6,192 nt of DNA, taken from assembly GCA_016195395.1 (NCBI GenBank), contig JACPZR010000612.1, forward strand, positions 1 to 6,192. Direction: 5' to 3'. The notes beneath the pieces were generated by a model that saw only the letters and a program-made list of their open reading frames with translations, did not search any database and was not told the DNA's origin. Within the stretch, counting starts at the first letter, position 1. Each line of letters begins with the position of its first letter. The translations under genes were made by a program, and so were the position numbers. Shown here in pieces: positions 1-6,171 of the stretch. Source of the stretch: Spirochaetia bacterium. Its GTDB lineage: Bacteria; Spirochaetota; Leptospirae; Leptospirales; Leptonemataceae.

Positions 1-618
1 CCGTTTGTGGGCGACCTTCCGGTGTTGAATTGGTTCACCTACTCGTTTACACTCAATAACCCGCGTACCTTCAGCGGCACGCTGTACAACTACCCGGACG
101 ACGGGCGCCAGCACACGGACCTGCTGACACTCTTGTATTCCAGTACGCACCCGGCGCAGGGGCTCTTTTCCCGGCGCATGGAATATTCGTTTGATGAGAT
201 ACAATTCTACGCGACGCTCTATATCGGCGGTTCGCTGGGCCGCTTCACCGGCTATCTGGGATTCAACTTTGGCCAGGCCATGTACAACTTCGATCTTCTG
301 GAGAATAACGTGCGCGTCTCGCATGCCGTGAACCACTACCGGCCGTTCTCCAGCCAGAGTGTGATTCTAGGATACCGACTGGGCCGTCCCGGCGCTGCGT
401 GGCTCCCCGGCAATACTCTGGTGTACCTGGAAGTGATCACGGAGAATACCGGACTGCATCCCGTGCACACAGACTTGATAAGGACAGGGGGCGGTCCCCC
501 CGACCCGCTCTACGCCAATACAACCTACATCCGCATAGGCATCCGAAAAACCCTCCAGCTGGTGGACGACACGCAGGCCCAGGAACCTCAGGAGAAGATC
601 AGGGAGATAAAAATATAG
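1..618 (+). CDS. Hypothetical protein, C-terminal part, possible outer-membrane beta-barrel
   Basis: The reading frame is open from the first base (Pro-Phe-Val-Gly...), so this is most likely the last 205 codons of a longer gene whose start lies to the left; the GTG at 7 is only the first possible start codon in the window. I do not recognise the family. The visible protein is rich in aromatic and alternating polar/hydrophobic stretches (for example FYATLYIGGSLG, FTGYLGFNFG and, near the end, TTYIRIGIRKTLQL), which suit amphipathic beta-strands of an outer-membrane barrel or another beta-rich envelope protein. There are no long hydrophobic helices and no cysteines. A short charged tail (QEPQEKIREIKI) follows the last strand-like segment, whereas classical barrels usually end in an aromatic residue, so the barrel reading is tentative. 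It is convergent with the acyl-CoA dehydrogenase gene, and its last codons lie over that gene's terminator U-tract. Confidence 0.75.
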   Translation, partial: PFVGDLPVLNWFTYSFTLNNPRTFSGTLYNYPDDGRQHTDLLTLLYSSTHPAQGLFSRRMEYSFDEIQFYATLYIGGSLGRFTGYLGFNFGQAMYNFDLLENNVRVSHAVNHYRPFSSQSVILGYRLGRPGAAWLPGNTLVYLEVITENTGLHPVHTDLIRTGGGPPDPLYANTTYIRIGIRKTLQLVDDTQAQEPQEKIREIKI

Positions 619-640
619 CGCGGCGTATTAGGCCGCGCTA
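607..640 (-). terminator. Rho-independent terminator of the acyl-CoA dehydrogenase gene
   Basis: A perfect 9-bp inverted repeat, TAGCGCGGC (616-624) and GCCGCGCTA (632-640), is separated by a 7-base loop. Read on the minus strand it is followed at once by TATTTTTATC (615-606), the expected U-tract, and it begins 39 bases after the dehydrogenase stop codon. On the plus strand the stem is followed by CTGACGG with no T-run, so it should work mainly for the minus-strand gene. The stem includes the stop codon of the opposing plus-strand gene. A weaker GGGCC/GGCCC stem at 647-661 lies between it and the dehydrogenase stop. Confidence 0.75.
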
Positions 641-679
641 CTGACGGGGCCGTCCCGGCCCGACGATTCCGACTGCGGA

Positions 680-2353
680 CTATTTGGCGCCGCTCAGCGC
701 CTGCTCCAGAAGGTCGCGCGCGCAGACGCGGAGCGCCATCACTTCTTCAGCGCCTTCAAAGATCGAGAACACGCGCGCATCCACGTAGTAACGGGAGACA
801 GCGTACTCTTCCGCGTACCCCATTCCGCCGTGAATCTGCATGGCTTCGCGCGCCACCCATTCGGACACTTTGGAGGCGTAGAACTTCACAAGGGTGGCTT
901 CCATGCTCCCTTTGTGGTCGTCCATGAGGCGCGCTACATGATAACCGTACTGACGTGATGCCTGCAGAAGCATGGCCATCCGCGCCAGTTTCCACTTTGT
1001 GATCTGATACGATCCAACCGGTTTGCCGAATACCTTGCGTTCATTGGCGTAGCGGACTGCCGTATCCAGAGACGCCTGCATAACGCCGTTTGCGCGGGCA
1101 GCTGTCTGCGCGCGTCCGCCGGCAAAGCCTTCCATCTGGAGGTAGAACCCTTTTCCGCGTCCCGCCTCGCCGCCGATCAGGTTGGCGTCCGGCGCAAAGT
1201 AGTTGTCAAAGTTCACTTCAAAGCTGTGCATTCCCCGGTAGCCGATTGTGGGGATGGCGGATCCGCTCATCTTTCCGCCTTCCGGCTGCGTGTACTCAAA
1301 GCGGTGGCCCTTATCGCGCGGTTTTTCCGCAAGGATGATCGAGAGGCCTTTGTGCTTGAGAGCAGGATCTTTTTCCGTGCGGGCCAGAACCAGGAGCGTG
1401 TCCGCGTATCCCGCAAACGTGCACCAAGTCTTTACGCCGTTGATTCTCCAGCCGCCTTCCACTTTGTCCGCGGTCACCTTCATGCCGGCCACATCGCTTC
1501 CAAAGTCCGGTTCCGTCACAGCAACAGCACACATCTTCTCACCCGCTGCGAGCGCAGCGAGCCAGGTTTCTTTCTGCTGTTCCGTGCCGCCTTTCAGGAT
1601 GGCCTTGCTCAATATTTCAGGACGCGTGATGAGGGAGCCCGCAATGGAGAGTCCGCCGCGAGACAGCTCTTCTGTCACGATCATCATGCCGATGTTGCCC
1701 ACCATGTCCTGGAAACCGCCGTATTTTTCGGGGATGGACAATCCAAAAGCTCCCTGTTCCACGAGGCCGTTCAGAATTTCGTCCGGCACAAATTCGTCGC
1801 CGCGGTGCACGTGCTCTGCCTTGGGAGCCACAACATTGTCAGAGAATTTGCGGTAGGTGTCACGGATTTCCGAGTAATCATCCGTGGCAAGTGCGCCGAA
1901 TTTGCCGGCCAGAACTTCGTCTCCTACAGCGTCGTAGATCTTATGTGTCTGCGTCTCCTGGATCAGTTTGTTCATGTCCGACGAGAAGAGTTCGTTCAAG
2001 GTGTCATTGGACAGGCCGTATTCTTCTGCGCGGCTGGCCACTTCCGATCTGAGGCGGTGGGCCGACTCGCTGACGAAGAGAGTGGCCATGTTCTGTTCAT
2101 GGGCGCTTGTTCCGTTCTTGGGATCGTGCGCGTAGTTTACAAAGTGCTCGCCGATGCGGTTTTCCGCCGTGTGGTACGCGAGGTTGTAGTGGACCAGCTG
2201 GTTCTCATCCATTTTGGAGACTGAAAGCCGTCCGCCCTCTGCGGAGCGCTTTGCGAGATTGTTCGTTATCTCGACGAGAAGCTCGGCCATTTTTTTGTTT
2301 AATGACTGCACCTTTTCTTTCATAAAGGCAGAAGATTCTCGTCGCGCGCGCAT
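680..2353 (-). CDS. Acyl-CoA dehydrogenase with N-terminal extension, probably (2S)-methylsuccinyl-CoA dehydrogenase-like (Mcd)
   Basis: This is an FAD-dependent acyl-CoA dehydrogenase: it should form a 2,3-double bond in a CoA thioester and pass electrons to electron-transfer flavoprotein in the cytoplasm. The core covers about residues 155-555. Visible motifs are the FAD/substrate segment TEPDFGSD (280-287), AEKP in the middle beta-domain, GGRAQTAARANG (412-423), YANERKVFGKP (435-445), QIHGGMGY (506-513) and IFEGAEE (531-537), where Glu533 is the expected catalytic base. At 557 residues it exceeds the usual ~380-400 because of a ~150-residue helical N-terminal extension. That length and the segment IPTIGYRGM (367-375) before the NLIGGEAGRGKGF loop resemble (2S)-methylsuccinyl-CoA dehydrogenase of the ethylmalonyl-CoA pathway. 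The substrate is inferred; another branched or short acyl-CoA is possible. The start is uncertain: Met1 lacks a clear ribosome site, and Met11 (2323) may be the true start given a promoter-like pair across 2335-2363. Confidence 0.9.
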   Translation of the reverse strand: MRARRESSAFMKEKVQSLNKKMAELLVEITNNLAKRSAEGGRLSVSKMDENQLVHYNLAYHTAENRIGEHFVNYAHDPKNGTSAHEQNMATLFVSESAHRLRSEVASRAEEYGLSNDTLNELFSSDMNKLIQETQTHKIYDAVGDEVLAGKFGALATDDYSEIRDTYRKFSDNVVAPKAEHVHRGDEFVPDEILNGLVEQGAFGLSIPEKYGGFQDMVGNIGMMIVTEELSRGGLSIAGSLITRPEILSKAILKGGTEQQKETWLAALAAGEKMCAVAVTEPDFGSDVAGMKVTADKVEGGWRINGVKTWCTFAGYADTLLVLARTEKDPALKHKGLSIILAEKPRDKGHRFEYTQPEGGKMSGSAIPTIGYRGMHSFEVNFDNYFAPDANLIGGEAGRGKGFYLQMEGFAGGRAQTAARANGVMQASLDTAVRYANERKVFGKPVGSYQITKWKLARMAMLLQASRQYGYHVARLMDDHKGSMEATLVKFYASKVSEWVAREAMQIHGGMGYAEEYAVSRYYVDARVFSIFEGAEEVMALRVCARDLLEQALSGAK

Positions 2354-2363
2354 GGCGAGTCAA
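2335..2363 (-). promoter_or_regulatory. Candidate sigma-70-type promoter of the acyl-CoA dehydrogenase gene
   Basis: On the minus strand TTGACT (2363-2358; 5 of 6 bases of the -35 consensus) is followed after exactly 17 bases by GAGAAT (2340-2335; 4 of 6 of the -10 consensus). Transcription would begin near 2328. That is downstream of the longest-frame ATG at 2353 and only about five bases before the in-frame ATG at 2323. If it is real, the protein starts at Met11 or later and the message is almost leaderless. This rests only on consensus matching. Confidence 0.4.
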
Positions 2364-2379
2364 AATTGGGCCCAGGGGC

Positions 2380-2410
2380 ATGACGGTGTGCATGCGCGCT
2401 TTGGAATAAT
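2380..2410 (+). promoter_or_regulatory. Weak candidate promoter for the TrpD2-like gene
   Basis: The divergent intergenic region contains AATAAT (2405-2410; 5 of 6 of the -10 consensus) in an A/T-rich patch just before the gene. The best -35 partner is ATGACG (2380-2385), with a long 19-base spacer. Transcription would begin near 2417, leaving a very short leader of 9-15 bases. The -10 is reasonable and the -35 is poor. Confidence 0.3.
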
Positions 2411-2418
2411 TCTTTTAC

Positions 2419-2423
2419 GGGAG
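2419..2423 (+). promoter_or_regulatory. Ribosome binding site that bears on the TrpD2-like start
   Basis: GGGAG at 2419-2423 is the only purine-rich Shine-Dalgarno match before the gene. It stands two bases before ATG 2426, which is too close for normal initiation, and eight bases before the in-frame TTG 2432, which is ideal. Translation from TTG would shorten the protein by two residues. Confidence 0.4.
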
Positions 2424-2425
2424 AG

Positions 2426-3682
2426 ATGCATTTGGGAACGGCGGACGCGGAGAAAACAGCCCTTGCCCGGGGGATCGGGGCCGTCGGCGTGGGCCGGCGC
2501 GGAAGCCGCGATTTGGACGACGGCCTGATCCGGGATTTGATCCAAGCCCTGATTGACCCGCTTGAGCCTGCCATCCAAAAAGGCGCGTTTCTGGGCGCGG
2601 TCTTTGCCAAAGGAATCGCAGAACCGGAGCGCGCGCTTTCGGCGGCATTTCCCCCGGGCGTGTTCGATGATCCGCATCGGCTGGCCCATGCGCTTGCACC
2701 GGACGCTCCGGCAGACATCCAGAGCATTTGCGCGGATCTTCTCAAAGGCGGCACTCTGTCGTCTGACCAAGCGGCTGTCGTGAGTCGCTTTTTGTTTGGA
2801 AGCGACGCGGGGGAGGGAGCCCGCGGCTTGATCGCAAGCGCCCTGCGCGTCAGGTACGAGACCCCGGATGAATTGGCAGCGCTCCTGTCAGAAATGCAGC
2901 GTCAGGTGAATAACGCACCACTTCCGGAGAAAAGCGGAAGCTCACGGGACGGACAGATCGTCCAAATTGCCGAGCCTTTTGACGGCGCCGAAAATTGTTA
3001 TCTGTTAACCCCTTTGATCGCGCGGCATCTGGAAGAGCGCGGACACAGTGCTGTGATCGTGGGGAGCGCCAATCCCGGTCCCAAGGCGGGCGTCACAGTA
3101 CTCGATCTCGCGGCGGAGCTAGAGTCATCGGACCCCCTCGAGAACCATGCATTTGGCACAGTCTTCCGGCAGTCGGAATACGCGCCCGCGCTCGAGCGAT
3201 GGGTGGAGCGCCGTCGACTTCTGGGTAAACGTCCGTTTCTTTCCGTGCTTGAGAAATTCATGAACCCGGCGGGCGCAAAGATCCTCATCGCATCAGCATT
3301 TCACGGCCCGTATCTGGAGAAGATGTCAGACCTTGCCGTGATGGCCGGGTTCCCGGCGAGCATCATCATCCGCAAAGGTCAGGAGGGCACGCTTGCTTTT
3401 TCACTCTCGAAACCGGTGGAGATTCTCTGCCAAGTGAAAGACCCGGCCCGCGCGCCGGAAAGGCATGTCATTCAAGTGACCCCGGAACTCGTAGGGGTGG
3501 ATTTTGAAGAGGACGGCCGCCTGCCGAACGTGACCGCGCCGGCGAATGCCGCCCTGATCCGCAGTTTTGCGCTCACAGGTAGTTCCGGTTTGGCAAAGTT
3601 CGATATCCGGGCCCGGTATACGCTCGCGGGGATAGAATCGGCTCTTACGTGGGTTCTACAACGAATCCCGCCGACTTCGTGA
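2426..3682 (+). CDS. TrpD2/YbiB-like glycosyltransferase family 3 protein with duplicated helical domain
   Basis: This belongs to the anthranilate phosphoribosyltransferase / nucleoside phosphorylase fold, closest to the YbiB (TrpD2) branch. Residues ~13-70 match the YbiB start (IGAVGVGRRGSRDLDDG, then GAFLGAVFAKG). Residues ~97-160 look like a second GT3 N-terminal helical domain (LLKGGTLSSDQA..., ALRVRYETPDELAALLSEM). The alpha/beta domain runs ~177-415 with LTPLIARHLEERG (194-206), LEKFMNPAGA (275-284) and PYLEKMSDLAVMAG (295-308). The PRPP-binding GTGGD signature of true TrpD is absent, so tryptophan synthesis is unlikely. E. coli YbiB is known to bind nucleic acids; the role here is unknown. 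At 418 residues it is about 100 longer than YbiB, mostly through the extra helical domain. The ATG at 2426 is only two bases from GGAG (2420-2423); an in-frame TTG at 2432 has a better 8-base spacing. rlpA follows after 50 bases, so co-transcription is plausible. Confidence 0.8.
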   Translation: MHLGTADAEKTALARGIGAVGVGRRGSRDLDDGLIRDLIQALIDPLEPAIQKGAFLGAVFAKGIAEPERALSAAFPPGVFDDPHRLAHALAPDAPADIQSICADLLKGGTLSSDQAAVVSRFLFGSDAGEGARGLIASALRVRYETPDELAALLSEMQRQVNNAPLPEKSGSSRDGQIVQIAEPFDGAENCYLLTPLIARHLEERGHSAVIVGSANPGPKAGVTVLDLAAELESSDPLENHAFGTVFRQSEYAPALERWVERRRLLGKRPFLSVLEKFMNPAGAKILIASAFHGPYLEKMSDLAVMAGFPASIIIRKGQEGTLAFSLSKPVEILCQVKDPARAPERHVIQVTPELVGVDFEEDGRLPNVTAPANAALIRSFALTGSSGLAKFDIRARYTLAGIESALTWVLQRIPPTS

Positions 3683-3732
3683 AAAACCGTCATTTCCTGC
3701 CCCTGTGCAACCGATAAACGTATGGGGATTTT

Positions 3733-4965
3733 ATGAGACGCATCGTAGCCATTGCATTTTTTCCAATCTGGGTAGGTTGCGCCACAACCACCATCCACAC
3801 AGGCACCGACCTGCACGCGGACGGCCGGCAGAACGGCTGTCCCACAGACAAAGCGGACAGAGGGGACACAGGCGCGGATGAAAAGGGTTTCTTTGCCGCT
3901 GCCGACGACTCCCCGGAGAAGAAAGCCAAGTTTGAAGCGGATCTCCCGGCTGATTCAAAGACAGACAAGACCGACCCAGCCGCGGATTCCAGTTCCAAAT
4001 CCCGCGACGTTGTCATTAATAACGTGAACGGCAAGCCGGCGGACTCCAAGCAGGATAAGACATCCATGCATGTGGACGGCGCCGGAACAACGGACCCCAA
4101 AGATCCCAAGAAAGACGTAGATGGCTTTGAACAGAGCGGAACCGCCTCCTGGTACGGCCGCGACTTCGACGGCAAGCGCACCGCGAGCGGTGAAGTCTTT
4201 GATTCCCGCAAGCTCACCGCGGCGCACCGCACGCTCCCTTTGGGAACGCAGCTGGAAGTCAAGAATCTGGAGAACGGGCGCGAGACTGTGGTCGTGGTGA
4301 ACGACCGCGGGCCGTACGTGAAGGGTCGCATTGTTGACATGAGCGAGCGCGCTGCGGAAGCCTTGGGCTACAAAGAAAAAGGCCTCACCACCGTGAGAAT
4401 CCGTGTGATTGCACCGGGAGAAGTCCGCGAACGGTTCCCGGGCGCCACAGAGAGTTTTTATGCCGATGCCGCGGACAACAAAAAGCCGCGGATGGCGGAC
4501 GTTGCCAACGGAGATTCAAAAGAGAGCAAAGACGTAGTCGTCCCGAAAGACAGTAAAGATTCTAAAGAATCCGGCGCAGGCAGTAAGACAGCGGACTCAG
4601 TCTATGACCGTCCGGCTGTTCAAGATCCGGGCCAGAAACCCGTGGCCTTCAAAGATCCCGTGAAGCCGGATCAGAACAAGAAGCCCAAAACCAAAACCAA
4701 CCGTGTGACGCCGGAAGATACCGCCGGTGTGAAGAAAGAGGGAGCCACCAACGCGTTTGCAGTGCAGGTGGGAATCTTCTCAGACTTGGCGCGGGCCACA
4801 GAAATGAAGAAGACATTGTCCTCGTACGGCAAGGTCCACATCCTGAAACGCGGTGAAAAGTACGTGGTGAAAGTGGGTCACTTCAAGAAGAAGACAGATG
4901 CGGACGCCCTGAAAAGCCGCCTCTCCGGCGACGGGATCAACGGGTTCGTCAGTTCGAATATTTAA
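3733..4965 (+). CDS. rlpA: RlpA-family septal ring lytic transglycosylase lipoprotein (DPBB + SPOR)
   Basis: This is a cell-envelope lipoprotein expected to act on peptidoglycan at the division site. Residues 1-16 form a signal peptide (MRR, hydrophobic core, then WVGC), with Cys16 as the lipidation site; Trp at -3 is atypical and fits only relaxed lipobox rules. A Lys/Asp/Ser-rich linker (~17-133) contains a 9-residue repeat, PADSKTDKT (72-80) and PADSKQDKT (102-110). The double-psi beta-barrel domain spans ~135-231: GTASWYG, RTASGE with Glu154, LTAAHRTLPLGT with His165, NDRGPY with Asp191, and RIVDMS. These match the conserved RlpA residues, so glycan-cleaving activity is plausible, though some RlpA homologues lack measurable activity. 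A second charged linker (~239-336, with KDSKDSKES) leads to a C-terminal SPOR domain (~340-410; FAVQVGIFSD, KYVVKVGHF), which in this family binds glycan strands stripped of peptides. GGGGA at 3724-3728 precedes the ATG. The stop codon lies inside the 3' end of the opposing cyclase gene. Confidence 0.92.
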   Translation: MRRIVAIAFFPIWVGCATTTIHTGTDLHADGRQNGCPTDKADRGDTGADEKGFFAAADDSPEKKAKFEADLPADSKTDKTDPAADSSSKSRDVVINNVNGKPADSKQDKTSMHVDGAGTTDPKDPKKDVDGFEQSGTASWYGRDFDGKRTASGEVFDSRKLTAAHRTLPLGTQLEVKNLENGRETVVVVNDRGPYVKGRIVDMSERAAEALGYKEKGLTTVRIRVIAPGEVRERFPGATESFYADAADNKKPRMADVANGDSKESKDVVVPKDSKDSKESGAGSKTADSVYDRPAVQDPGQKPVAFKDPVKPDQNKKPKTKTNRVTPEDTAGVKKEGATNAFAVQVGIFSDLARATEMKKTLSSYGKVHILKRGEKYVVKVGHFKKKTDADALKSRLSGDGINGFVSSNI

Positions 4966-6127
4966 CGTCCTGGGCCTGAAGCTGCTCATCCTCTTCGTCA
5001 GGTGGATGCGTGGTGAGGATGCGCGTCTGTCCTTCCGACTCAAATCGGACCGTGTCAACGGCGTGAACGCGGACAGAGCGCTTTTTCCCTTTGAAGGTGA
5101 CGTCATCGCTTCTGGTTAACGTGACTGACTCTTTCACGCGTTCGTAGGTGGTGTTTCCCAAGAGCACTTCTGACGCGTTCGCGTGACGCTGGATGCGCGA
5201 CGCCGTATTTACAACGTCGCCCAGCGGAGTCCAGTCCATCCGCGCGCTGGTTCCAATATTCCCTCGGATTACGTGACCGCTGTTGATCCCGATTCGCACA
5301 TAGATGGGATTCATTGCGGAGAGGTTGCGAAAGCGGTTTACCTGGTGAAACAGGTTCTGTATTTCCACACCCGCCTGCACCGCCGACAATGCATCGTCGA
5401 ACACGGCCATAACGCCGTCCCCCATATACTTGTCCACGTAGCCGTCCATCGCATTGATCGAGTTTGTGACCACTTCCCATGCCTGATTCAGAAGCCCGAT
5501 CACTTCCGCGAGCGGCATATCCTCGCACATCTCCGTGAAGCCGACGATGTCCGCAAAGAGAATCGTAAGATCCGCCTCCTCGGTTCCGATCACGTCCTGT
5601 CCCTGGCGCACAGCGGCCACGGCCCGCGCACGGACCTCCGGGGAGAGATACCGCGTGGTGACATCGAGAATCCGTTTGTGATCCGGTCCCGGCGGCGCTG
5701 CGGGCGCTGCACTGGGCCTTGCAGGAGATGAAAGCGAAACACGCGTACCGTCGCGGAGAGAGGTCAGAATCTTCAGAAGAAGGTCCGTGCTCATGAACTT
5801 CTTCAGAATGTACTCACGCGCTCCTTTTCGCTTCGCCAGCCGCACCAGCTCGTCGTTCTCAAGTCTTGTCAGGATGTAGAGCGGGATGTGAGGCGCTTGG
5901 TGCGCGAGCATGTTCAGGGAGCGCAGACCGTGGCTGTCCGGGAGCGACAAATCCAAAAAGATAATGTCAAAGTCCTCGCTCATCAGGGCGTCCTGGGCTC
6001 CGCTCAGGCGCTCGACGATCTTGATCTGAGCATTGTTGCCGGCGGTCTGGATCAGAGCGTCACGGAGAAATGCAGAGTCCCGCGGGTTTGGGTCTACAAT
6101 CAGAACGTGGATACCAGCTTCAAACAT
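4949..6127 (-). CDS. Response regulator receiver domain fused to class III adenylate cyclase
   Basis: This is a cytoplasmic signalling enzyme that probably makes cAMP from ATP under control of a phosphorylatable receiver domain. The REC domain (~6-125) shows phospho-acceptor Asp59 (IIFLDLSLPD), Thr87 and Lys109 (YILKK), but at the acidic pocket only Asp12 is present (VDPNP), with Pro in place of the second acid. A Pro/Ala-rich linker (~132-148) and a short helix with RYLSPEV (159-165) lead to the cyclase domain (~184-365). Metal ligands are Asp193 (FADIVGFT) and Asp237 (KYMGDG). Lys233 and Asp304 (PLGDVVNTASR) are the adenine-selecting pair, which favours adenylate over guanylate cyclase; Asn307 and Arg311 are the transition-state residues. 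All catalytic residues are present, so it should be active. The tail is acidic. The ATG at 6127 is the only start before an in-frame stop at 6154-6152, but no strong ribosome site is seen. The partner kinase is not in the window. Confidence 0.93.
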   Translation of the reverse strand: MFEAGIHVLIVDPNPRDSAFLRDALIQTAGNNAQIKIVERLSGAQDALMSEDFDIIFLDLSLPDSHGLRSLNMLAHQAPHIPLYILTRLENDELVRLAKRKGAREYILKKFMSTDLLLKILTSLRDGTRVSLSSPARPSAAPAAPPGPDHKRILDVTTRYLSPEVRARAVAAVRQGQDVIGTEEADLTILFADIVGFTEMCEDMPLAEVIGLLNQAWEVVTNSINAMDGYVDKYMGDGVMAVFDDALSAVQAGVEIQNLFHQVNRFRNLSAMNPIYVRIGINSGHVIRGNIGTSARMDWTPLGDVVNTASRIQRHANASEVLLGNTTYERVKESVTLTRSDDVTFKGKKRSVRVHAVDTVRFESEGQTRILTTHPPDEEDEQLQAQDVKYSN

Positions 6128-6157
6128 GGACGATCCGGGCGCGTGAGCATTTCATTT

Positions 6158-6171
6158 CCAGAATGCCAGAA
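6158..6171. repeat. Short direct repeat upstream of the cyclase gene
   Basis: CCAGAA occurs twice (6158-6163 and 6166-6171) with two bases between, an 8-base period, 31-44 bases upstream of the cyclase start. It could be part of an operator or chance. No convincing -35/-10 pair was found in the 65 bases available here. Confidence 0.25.

Noticed and set aside
1226..2224. 332-codon plus-strand open frame opposite the acyl-CoA dehydrogenase
   Set aside because: It is fully antisense to a clear enzyme gene and shows no recognisable domain; long antisense frames are common in GC-rich coding sequence.
2341..2353. Alternating CG tract (possible Z-DNA) near the dehydrogenase start
   Set aside because: It encodes the Arg-Ala-Arg-Arg start of the longest frame or is plain GC-rich spacer; it is too short to support a structural claim.
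2320..2770. Minus-strand open frames opposite the start of the TrpD2-like gene
   Set aside because: They overlap the GT3-type coding region and the divergent promoter region, are Arg/Pro/Ser-rich and resemble no known protein.
2426..3682. True anthranilate phosphoribosyltransferase (trpD) for tryptophan synthesis
   Set aside because: The GTGGD PRPP-binding motif is missing, no other trp genes are nearby, and the sequence follows the YbiB/TrpD2 pattern instead.
3683..3732. Possible separate promoter or terminator between the TrpD2-like gene and rlpA
   Set aside because: GATAAA resembles a -10 box, but no -35 partner at normal spacing and no hairpin with a T-run were found.
3690..4340. 216-codon minus-strand open frame opposite rlpA
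   Set aside because: Its Ser-rich composition simply mirrors the complement of the Lys/Asp-rich linker and DPBB codons of rlpA; no motif or ribosome site supports it.
5183..5731. 182-codon plus-strand open frame opposite the cyclase
   Set aside because: It is antisense to conserved cyclase catalytic motifs and has His/Arg-rich composition with no family features.
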